This document shows, piece by piece, positions 7,177-13,297 of a stretch of 13,911 nucleotides of DNA. A program made the position numbers and the translations under genes. Origin of the DNA: Candidatus Omnitrophota bacterium. Lineage in GTDB: Bacteria; Ratteibacteria; UBA8468; B48-G9; JAFGKM01. Each line of letters begins with the position of its first letter. Position 1 is the stretch's first letter. The notes under the pieces were generated by a model. It was given only the letters and a program-made list of their open reading frames with translations, had not been told where the DNA came from and searched no databases. The stretch lies in NCBI GenBank assembly GCA_023819545.1, contig JAMWCA010000021.1:1-13911 (forward strand), given 5' to 3'.

Positions 7177-7974
7177 ATGAAGAAAATTAATCTTATTATT
7201 TGTGGTGTTTGTGGCAGAATGGGTAGTTTGTTGGTAGAACTTGCTTTAAAAGACAGTGATTTTTTTGTTAAAGGAGGGATAGAAATTAAAAATCACCCAA
7301 TGATAGGTAAAGAAATTAAAAGTGGAGTGAAAGTTTTTGACACCCTGGAAAAAATTGTTGAAAAAGACGATATAATAGTTGATTTTACGGTTCCAGAGGC
7401 AACTATAAATTTTTTAGAAATAGTTAAAGAAAAAAAAGGGAAAATCGTTATTGGAACAACTGGTTTTAAAGAAGAACAAATCTTAAAAATAAAAGAAGTT
7501 TCAGTATATGTCCCAGTTTTTTTATCACCTAATATGAGTATAGGAGTTAATTTATTTTTTGAAATAATTAGATATGCAACCAAACTTCTAAAAAATTATG
7601 AAATTGAAATTCAAGAAATACATCATCATTTTAAAAAAGATGCACCAAGTGGAACTGCAAAAAAAATTGCTGAAATAATTTGTAATGAAAGAAATTTGAA
7701 TATAGGAGAGATTTTGACATTTGGAAGAAAAGGAATAACAGGCGAAAGGCGATTTAACGAAATAGGTATTCATTCTTTAAGAATTGGAGATATAGTAGGA
7801 GAACATAGTGTTTTTTATGGCGGAATAGGAGAAATCATAGAAATTTCTCATAGATGTTACAATAGAGAGGTTTTTGCTTTAGGCGCTTTAAAAGCCACAA
7901 AATTTCTTAATAAAAAAGAAAAAGGTTTTTATAGTATGGAAGATTATATACAAGAGGAGGTTATAAATGTTTGA
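7177..7974 (+). CDS. dapB: 4-hydroxy-tetrahydrodipicolinate reductase
   Basis: NAD(P)H-dependent reductase of the lysine/diaminopimelate pathway, giving tetrahydrodipicolinate, the substrate of the DapL encoded next. With the start at 7177 it has 265 residues, normal for DapB. The nucleotide-binding GVCGRMG (10-16) opens the protein, VIGTTGF (91-97) and FLSPNMSIGVN follow, and the active-site signature EIHHHFKKDAPSGTA (147-161) holds His149 and Lys153 at the positions of the E. coli catalytic His159 and Lys163. A C-terminal VFYGGIGEIIEISHR completes the family pattern. It starts one base after murA, with GGAGG placed 6 bases before the ATG, and overlaps dapL by 8 bases, so the three are surely one transcript. 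dapA is not in the window. Confidence 0.96.
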   Translation: MKKINLIICGVCGRMGSLLVELALKDSDFFVKGGIEIKNHPMIGKEIKSGVKVFDTLEKIVEKDDIIVDFTVPEATINFLEIVKEKKGKIVIGTTGFKEEQILKIKEVSVYVPVFLSPNMSIGVNLFFEIIRYATKLLKNYEIEIQEIHHHFKKDAPSGTAKKIAEIICNERNLNIGEILTFGRKGITGERRFNEIGIHSLRIGDIVGEHSVFYGGIGEIIEISHRCYNREVFALGALKATKFLNKKEKGFYSMEDYIQEEVINV

Positions 7975-9124
7975 AGTAAGCGAAATACTTAAAAAAATCC
8001 CGCCTTATCTTTTTGTAGAAATAGATAAAAAGAAAAAAAATTTAATAGCAAAAGGAGAAGATGTTATTGATTTTGGTGTTGGAGACCCTGATTTACCTAC
8101 TCCATCAAATATAATAGAAGCAATGAAAAAAGCAGTTGAAAATCCAAAGTTTCATAAATATCCTTTTGGGAAAGGAACAAAAGAATTCAGAAAAGCAATT
8201 GCTAACTATTACAAAAAAAATTATGATGTTGATATTGATTATGAAAATGAAATATGTGTTTTAATTGGTTCAAAAGAAGGGATTGCTCACTTCCCATTAT
8301 GTTTTCTTAATCATGGTGATATATCCTTAATTCCAGAACCAGGATATCCTGTTTACCACATAGGAACTTTAATTGCAAATGGTCAGAGCTATTTTTTGCC
8401 TTTAAAAGAGGAAAATAATTTCTTACCACAATTTGATAAAATACCCGAAGAAATTGTTAAAAGGGCAAAAATTTTATATTTAAATTATCCTAATAATCCT
8501 ACAGGGACTTTTGCTGACTATGACTTTTTAAAAGAAGCGATAAATTTCTGCAAAAAAAATAAAATAATTCTTGTTTATGATGCAGCATATTCAGAAATAT
8601 ATTTTGAAAAAAGGCCTGTGAATATATTTTCAATAAATGGAGCAAAGGATGTTGCAATAGAATTTAATTCTCTCTCTAAAACATATAATATGACTGGCTG
8701 GAGAATTGGATGGGCATGTGGAAATTCTTTTTTAATATCTGCTCTTGCTAAAATAAAAGAAAATATTGATTCTGGAACATTTGAAGCAATTCAATATGCT
8801 GGGATTGAAGCACTTACAGGTTCTCAAGAATCAGTAGTAAAAATTAGAGAAATTTATAAGAGAAGAAGAGATATTTTTGCTTCTGGTTTAAAAGAACTTG
8901 GATTTGATTTTAATTTACCAGAGGGGACTTTTTATTTCTGGGTTAAAGTTAAAAATGGTTCAATCAGTTTTGTTGACTTTTTACTTGAAAATGGTAAAAT
9001 AGTAGCAACTCCAGGAGTAGGCTTTGGTCCTTCTGGTGAAGGTTATGTTCGGTTTTCTTTAACAATAGATGAACTAAAAATAAAAGAAGCAATTATAAGA
9101 ATGAAAAAAATATGGGGAAAGTAA
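7967..9124 (+). CDS. dapL: LL-diaminopimelate aminotransferase (DapL2-like)
   Basis: PLP-dependent class I/II aminotransferase that would convert tetrahydrodipicolinate directly to LL-diaminopimelate using glutamate, bypassing the succinylase and acetylase branches. The 385 residues include FGVGDPDLPTP (36-46), GSKEGIAH (101-108), PEPGYPVYHIGTL (124-135), NYPNNPTG (173-180), the PLP-contacting DAAYSE (205-210), the Schiff-base lysine Lys238 in NSLSKTYNMTGWRIGWA, and ATPGVGFGPSGEGYVR near the end. This pattern matches the shorter DapL2-type enzymes better than generic aspartate aminotransferases, and position directly after dapB supports the role. GAGGAGG (7954-7960) lies 6 bases before the ATG, inside dapB. 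Alternative: another class I aminotransferase with similar motifs. The downstream PurE-like gene starts inside its last codons. Confidence 0.9.
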   Translation: MFEVSEILKKIPPYLFVEIDKKKKNLIAKGEDVIDFGVGDPDLPTPSNIIEAMKKAVENPKFHKYPFGKGTKEFRKAIANYYKKNYDVDIDYENEICVLIGSKEGIAHFPLCFLNHGDISLIPEPGYPVYHIGTLIANGQSYFLPLKEENNFLPQFDKIPEEIVKRAKILYLNYPNNPTGTFADYDFLKEAINFCKKNKIILVYDAAYSEIYFEKRPVNIFSINGAKDVAIEFNSLSKTYNMTGWRIGWACGNSFLISALAKIKENIDSGTFEAIQYAGIEALTGSQESVVKIREIYKRRRDIFASGLKELGFDFNLPEGTFYFWVKVKNGSISFVDFLLENGKIVATPGVGFGPSGEGYVRFSLTIDELKIKEAIIRMKKIWGK

Positions 9125-9564
9125 TGGTTATTGTTGATAATGAAAATGATAGAAAAACCATAAAAGAAGGTATGGAAATTTTAGAAGAGTTAAAAATTCC
9201 TTTTGATATTAGAATTATATCAGGGATGGAAAATTTAGATTTGGTTGATGAATTGATTGATTTTAGTGAAAGAAAAGAAATAGATGTAATAATTGTTTTT
9301 AATAGAATTTCAACACATTTACCCGGTATTTTTGCTTCTAAAACAATTATACCTGTGATAGGAGTCGTGCTTCCAAATAAAAATATACAAACTGTTGATT
9401 CTTTGTTTTCAATTATCCAAATGCCAGAAGGTATTCCAGTTGCTTGTATGTCTTATGGAAAAGCAGGAATTAAAAATGCTGCTTTATTTGCAGCTGAAAT
9501 TATCTCAAGGAAAGAACCAAATTTAAAGGAAAAGTTAAAACAAATAAAAAATAATTTTATTTAA
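9112..9564 (+). CDS. PurE-like (AIR carboxylase domain) protein with altered active site
   Basis: A 150-residue single-domain homologue of PurE, which makes CAIR in purine synthesis. The C-terminal half is classic: THLPGI (68-73), PVIGVVLPNK, VDSLFSIIQMPEGIPV (95-110) and GKAGIKNAALFAAEI. The N-terminal catalytic half is not. The PurE GSxSD loop is DNEND (9-13), the SAHRTP loop with the key His-Arg pair reads SGMENL (37-42), and the AGAGGAA loop before HLPG reads VFNRIST (62-68). Asp13 and His69 remain. I infer it has lost or changed the normal carboxylase/mutase reaction but may still bind a nucleotide. No purine genes surround it; it overlaps dapL by 13 bases and precedes an aldolase gene. 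The ATG at 9112 aligns with usual PurE N-termini; the ATG at 9124 (TAATG) is an alternative. Family call is firm; function is unknown. Confidence 0.85.
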   Translation: MGKVMVIVDNENDRKTIKEGMEILEELKIPFDIRIISGMENLDLVDELIDFSERKEIDVIIVFNRISTHLPGIFASKTIIPVIGVVLPNKNIQTVDSLFSIIQMPEGIPVACMSYGKAGIKNAALFAAEIISRKEPNLKEKLKQIKNNFI

Positions 9565-9577
9565 AAAGGAGGGCATA

Positions 9578-10648
9578 ATGATTTATGCTAGATATAAGGA
9601 CGGTTTAGAAGTAAGTGAAAAAATTTTTAAAGTATTAGCAAAATTCGCTCCGGATGGTGTTATGGATGTTTTTGCTTCGGATCAACACAGTTCATATATT
9701 AAACTTACAAACAGTTTTTTAAAACATACAGGTCAAAATAGAGAAGCAACTGATGAAGATGTGAAAGAAGTTTGTAAAAGATTTGCAAAACATCTTAGAG
9801 GAGAAGTTACTGCTGCATTATTTAATCATCTTGCAATTTTAACACCGGGATTTAAAGAAGCACTTGGAACAGAAATTCTTTTAATTGGTCGACTTGAACA
9901 CACAAAACCAATTGAAATTGATGGTGGATTAGGGAAAATTGCTCGTCTTGCAATAGAACCAGAAGAAATTGTTGATAAGGTAGATGCTTTTAAAACACTT
10001 GTTTATTTGAATCCTGATAACAAAGAAAGTTGGGAAAAGAATAAAGAATGGCTTGCTAATGTTTTTGAAAAATGTAAAAAACTTGAAAAACCACTTTATA
10101 ATGAAACATTACTTGCTGATCTACCTGGAGAAACAAAACTTCAAAAAGCAAAAAAATTGCCAGATTCTTTAATAAAAATGGCAGAAGATTTTTCACAGTT
10201 TGGTCATTTTTACAAAACACAAGTCCCTGTATTATGGGTAGAAGAAGATGGGAAAGTGATTAATGTATGTTCTCCTCAAGTTGTGCGAGATGTTGCTTCT
10301 GAAATGGAAAAAATTTCTCCAAGACCTTTATTATTATTAAGTGCGGCTGTTGATTTTGAACAATATGCAATACAGTATGGGTCGGTATGTGACCTTGTTG
10401 CTGGCCCTATGTGTGGAAGAGCATATTTCAAGGAAGCATTTACAGACCCAGAAACAAAAGATTGGGATACTCTTGAAAACTCCTTTGTTAAAATAGCAAT
10501 ACCAAGGATAAGGCAAATAAGAACAATTACAAAAATTATGTCAAAATCTTGGTGGTATAAATTTGAATGGATGCATGAAGAAGCAAAATCACTGATAAAA
10601 GAATCAAGAGAAATTAAACCAGGACTTAAAGCAGATTTCGGATATTAA
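9578..10648 (+). CDS. LacD-family class I aldolase (ketose-bisphosphate type)
   Basis: A 356-residue protein that I align by eye to tagatose-1,6-bisphosphate aldolases (LacD) and relatives such as sulfofructose-phosphate aldolase. Anchors: SDQHSSY (34-40) for the LacD FDQRG strand; DAFKTLVYLNPDNKE (136-150) for the AVKFLLYYDVD strand; PLYNETLL (172-179) with Glu176 where LacD has a catalytic Glu; YKTQVPV (212-218) with Lys213 where LacD has its Schiff-base Lys in LKVEVPV; and LLLSAAVDF plus GPMCGRAYF (276-284) for YLSAGV and GVLCGRATW, the phosphate-binding end of the barrel. It probably cleaves a C6 ketose phosphate to DHAP and an aldehyde. The phosphofructokinase gene one base downstream makes fructose- or tagatose-1,6-bisphosphate the likely substrate. 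Strong Shine-Dalgarno AAGGAGGG (9566-9573). Overall similarity is modest, so substrate is open. Confidence 0.75.
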   Translation: MIYARYKDGLEVSEKIFKVLAKFAPDGVMDVFASDQHSSYIKLTNSFLKHTGQNREATDEDVKEVCKRFAKHLRGEVTAALFNHLAILTPGFKEALGTEILLIGRLEHTKPIEIDGGLGKIARLAIEPEEIVDKVDAFKTLVYLNPDNKESWEKNKEWLANVFEKCKKLEKPLYNETLLADLPGETKLQKAKKLPDSLIKMAEDFSQFGHFYKTQVPVLWVEEDGKVINVCSPQVVRDVASEMEKISPRPLLLLSAAVDFEQYAIQYGSVCDLVAGPMCGRAYFKEAFTDPETKDWDTLENSFVKIAIPRIRQIRTITKIMSKSWWYKFEWMHEEAKSLIKESREIKPGLKADFGY

Positions 10649-10649
10649 T

Positions 10650-11615
10650 ATGAAAAAAATAGGGGTTATAACAACAGGTGGAGATGCTCCTGGGATGAAT
10701 GCTACTATAAGAAGTGTTGTTAGAAGCGCAATTTATAACAATATTGAAGTTATTGGAATTTATGATGGCTTTAAAGGATTATATGAGAAAAAATTTGAAA
10801 AGTTAACTTCAAGAAGTGTAAGTGGAATAATAAACCAAGGTGGAACAATTCTTAAAACAAAAAGATTTTACGAATTTAAAAATAAAGAAATAAGAGAGAT
10901 CTGTTATAAAAATCTTGTTCAAGAAAATATTGAAGGACTTGTTACAATTGGAGGTGATGGTTCTGCAAAGGGTGCTTATGCTCTTTATTCAGAATTTAGT
11001 TTTCCTGTTGTTCATATACCTGCTTCAATTGATAACGATGTTTATGGCACTGACTATACAATCGGTTTTGATACAGCAGTAAACACAGCAATAGACGCAA
11101 TAGATAAAATTAGAGATACTGCAACAAGTCATGAAAGAACATTTATTATTGAGGTTATGGGAAGGGACTCTGGAAACCTTGCTCTTGAAGTAGGAATAGT
11201 TTGTGGAGCAGAAATTGTAATAATCCCTGAAATTGATTTTAATATTGAGAATATTGTTGAAGAAATTAAACAAGAAGAAAAAAAGGGGAAAAATAGTTGT
11301 ATAATAGTTTTGGCTGAAGGAGCTGGCAAAGCAGAAGAACTTGCAAAAATTTTAAGTGATAAATTACCAGAAAGAGAAATAAGATATGCTATTTTAGGTT
11401 ATATTCAAAGAGGCGGAAGACCAACATATTTAACGAGGAAACTTGCAACAATTTTTGGTAGTAAAGCAGTAGAGTTCTTACTTGAAAATAAATATGGATA
11501 TATGGTAGGTATAAAAGGCGAAGAGATTGTTGGAATTCCTCTTATTGATGTTGTAAGTAGAAAGAAAGAACCTAATATAAGTTATTTAGATATTATAAGA
11601 AAGATGGCTATTTAG
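10650..11615 (+). CDS. pfkA: 6-phosphofructokinase, probably ATP-dependent
   Basis: Phosphorylates fructose 6-phosphate to fructose 1,6-bisphosphate, the committing step of glycolysis. The 321 residues match the short bacterial PfkA type. Visible: GGDAPGMNA (10-18), Arg72, GGDGS (101-105), the catalytic block IPASIDND with Asp128, GTDYTIGFDTA, SHER with Arg163, EVMGRDSG (168-175), and YIQRGG (251-256). Gly at position 104 and no Lys in the PxTIDND block point to ATP rather than pyrophosphate as donor, since pyrophosphate enzymes have Asp and Lys there. Unusually, the usual PGTIDND reads PASIDND (Ala125, Ser126). The start is one base after the aldolase stop, with no clear Shine-Dalgarno, so translation is probably coupled. 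It ends 14 bases before the tRNA-Cys gene. Confidence 0.94.
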   Translation: MKKIGVITTGGDAPGMNATIRSVVRSAIYNNIEVIGIYDGFKGLYEKKFEKLTSRSVSGIINQGGTILKTKRFYEFKNKEIREICYKNLVQENIEGLVTIGGDGSAKGAYALYSEFSFPVVHIPASIDNDVYGTDYTIGFDTAVNTAIDAIDKIRDTATSHERTFIIEVMGRDSGNLALEVGIVCGAEIVIIPEIDFNIENIVEEIKQEEKKGKNSCIIVLAEGAGKAEELAKILSDKLPEREIRYAILGYIQRGGRPTYLTRKLATIFGSKAVEFLLENKYGYMVGIKGEEIVGIPLIDVVSRKKEPNISYLDIIRKMAI

Positions 11616-11616
11616 G

Positions 11617-11622
11617 TATAAT
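11617..11622 (+). promoter_or_regulatory. Possible -10 box for tRNA-Cys
   Basis: A perfect TATAAT lies 8 bases before the mature tRNA 5' end, between it and the pfkA stop. The best -35 candidate, TTATAA (11593-11598, 18 bp spacer), matches the consensus at only three of six positions. Such A/T-rich hexamers arise easily by chance in this DNA, so the tRNA may instead be processed from the upstream operon transcript. Confidence 0.45.
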
Positions 11623-11629
11623 TATAAAT

Positions 11630-11701
11630 GGCCTGGTAGCCAAGCGGGAAGGCAGCGGTCTGCAAAACCGCTATTCGCCGGTTCAAATCCGGCCCAGGCC
11701 T
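11630..11701 (+). tRNA. tRNA-Cys (anticodon GCA)
   Basis: I folded the cloverleaf by hand. The acceptor stem 11630-11636 pairs fully with 11694-11700. The D stem GCC/GGC is 11639-11641 with 11651-11653. The anticodon stem GCGGT/ACCGC is 11655-11659 with 11667-11671, closing the 7-base loop CTGCAAA with anticodon GCA at 11662-11664. The variable loop is five bases. The T stem GCCGG/CCGGC is 11677-11681 with 11689-11693, around the 7-base loop TTCAAAT. The discriminator base T at 11701 is the identity base expected for cysteine tRNA. CCA is not encoded, so a CCA-adding enzyme is required. Eighteen of 20 stem pairs are G-C. Confidence 0.98.
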
Positions 11702-11702
11702 A

Positions 11703-13295
11703 TCATACCTCAATAAAATCCCATTTCAAAGGTGGATTTAAATATTCTAAGTATTTATCAATAAAGATCTTTTCTTGTTCAATAGTTTCTATCCAAGTTT
11801 TAAATCTAAAAAACTCTTTCCAATTTTCAAACTTATTCCCTTTTTCCCAAACTTTATAAATTAAACCTGCTAAATTTTCATCTCCTCTTCCAAGTAAACA
11901 TTCTATCAAACTTGTTTCATATGGTTGAAAATTAAATTTTACATATTTATTTCTTTTGAGTTTTTCAGTTATATAGTTTCTTTTTTCTTCATATTCTTCT
12001 TTTTTTATAAATCTTTCTGCTTGAAAATGCGTGTGTGGTCTTGGAACAAATGTATTGAAAGAGATGTTTAAATTTATTATTTTAGAAATTTCTTTTATAA
12101 GTTTAACTATATCTTCTAAATCATTTTGTGTTTCTTGTGGTAATCCAATCATAAAGTATAGTTTTATATGTCTATAATTATTTTCTTTTGCCTGAATTGC
12201 AAGTTTTATAAGTTCTTCATCTTTTATATATTTACCAATTTTTTTTCTTAAATTTTCGCTTGTTTCAGGAGCAAAAGTCAAATTTGTTCTTTTTATTTCT
12301 TTTATTTTTAGGACAAGTTGAAAAGAAAAGGTATCAATTCGCAAAGATGGAAAAGAAATAGAAACATTTTTATTTTTAAACTCTTCCACTAATTTTATTA
12401 CAATCTTTTCTATTTGAGGATGGTCTCCGGCTGAAAAAGATAAAAGAGATATCTCTTCATATCCTGTATTTTTATATGTTTCTTTAGCAATTTCTAAAAC
12501 TTTTTCCCAATTTCTAATTCTAACAGGTTTCCAACAACTTCCTGCTTGGCAAAATTTACAATCTTGAACACATCCTCTCATTATTTCTATTGAAATTTTG
12601 TCATGAATAATTGAAGTTAATGGAACTAAATATCTTACTGGAAAAAATGCTTGATTTAAATCTTTTACAAATGCTTTTTTCACTTTTTCTTTTTTGAACA
12701 ATGGGACAAAGATAGATTCTAATTTATTTAAGTTTTCAAGAATTTTAAATCTATTACCCTTATATTCTTTGACAATATCAATTATTTTATTTAAAGTATC
12801 TTCTCCTTCACCAATAAAAAATGCATCAACAAAAGGGGAAAGTGGAAGTGGATTAAAAGCCGAATTCCCTCCAATCAATATAATTGGGTCTTGATTTTTT
12901 CTATTCTTTGAAAAAATCGGAATACCTGAGAGAAAAAGAAGATTTAAAAAATTAGTAAAATTAAGTTCTGAAGATAAACTTACCCCTATCATGTCAAATA
13001 AAAAAAGCGGAGTTTTTGTTTCAAGTGTAAAAAGAGGAATCTTTTTTTCTATCATTTTGTTTTCCATATCAATCCAAGGAAGGAAAAATCTTTCACATAT
13101 ACAATCATCTCGCTCATTTAGAATACCATATAAAATCTTCAAACCAAGTGATGACATGCCAATTTCATAAATATCTGGATATCCGATAGCAACTTTTACT
13201 TTCCCTTGTTTTTTTATATATACATTTATTTCTTTTCCTAAATATCTTGCTGGATTTTCAACATAAGGTAGTAATTCTTCAATTTTCTTTATCAT
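11703..13295 (-). CDS. Radical SAM protein with Radical_SAM_N2-like N-terminus (TIGR03960-like)
   Basis: A 530-residue uncharacterised radical SAM protein. The N-terminal part (about 30-175) resembles the B12-binding-like fold of this family: VAIGYPDIYEIGMSSLGLKI, SLSSELNFTNFLNLL, and GGNSAFNPLPLSPFVDAFFIGEGED. The radical SAM core has the 4Fe-4S motif RGCVQDCKFCQAG with Cys242, Cys246 and Cys249 (CX3CX2C), then FPSLRIDTF, TFAPETS and LYFMIGLPQET, typical of the SAM barrel. It would generate a 5'-deoxyadenosyl radical; the substrate is unknown. Placement directly after rodA (2-base gap) is an arrangement I recall from other bacteria, often followed by a DUF2344 protein and RNase G, which are absent here. 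The protein ends at LKWDFIEV; as I recall, relatives continue past the equivalent WDHID motif with a Cys-containing tail. Its stop is one base from the tRNA. No Shine-Dalgarno is visible. Confidence 0.88.
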   Translation of the reverse strand: MIKKIEELLPYVENPARYLGKEINVYIKKQGKVKVAIGYPDIYEIGMSSLGLKILYGILNERDDCICERFFLPWIDMENKMIEKKIPLFTLETKTPLFLFDMIGVSLSSELNFTNFLNLLFLSGIPIFSKNRKNQDPIILIGGNSAFNPLPLSPFVDAFFIGEGEDTLNKIIDIVKEYKGNRFKILENLNKLESIFVPLFKKEKVKKAFVKDLNQAFFPVRYLVPLTSIIHDKISIEIMRGCVQDCKFCQAGSCWKPVRIRNWEKVLEIAKETYKNTGYEEISLLSFSAGDHPQIEKIVIKLVEEFKNKNVSISFPSLRIDTFSFQLVLKIKEIKRTNLTFAPETSENLRKKIGKYIKDEELIKLAIQAKENNYRHIKLYFMIGLPQETQNDLEDIVKLIKEISKIINLNISFNTFVPRPHTHFQAERFIKKEEYEEKRNYITEKLKRNKYVKFNFQPYETSLIECLLGRGDENLAGLIYKVWEKGNKFENWKEFFRFKTWIETIEQEKIFIDKYLEYLNPPLKWDFIEV

Positions 13296-13297
13296 TT

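Noticed and set aside
11630..11701. tRNA-Cys as an integration site for a mobile element
   Set aside because: No integrase, direct repeat of the tRNA 3' end or foreign-looking genes are seen on either side.
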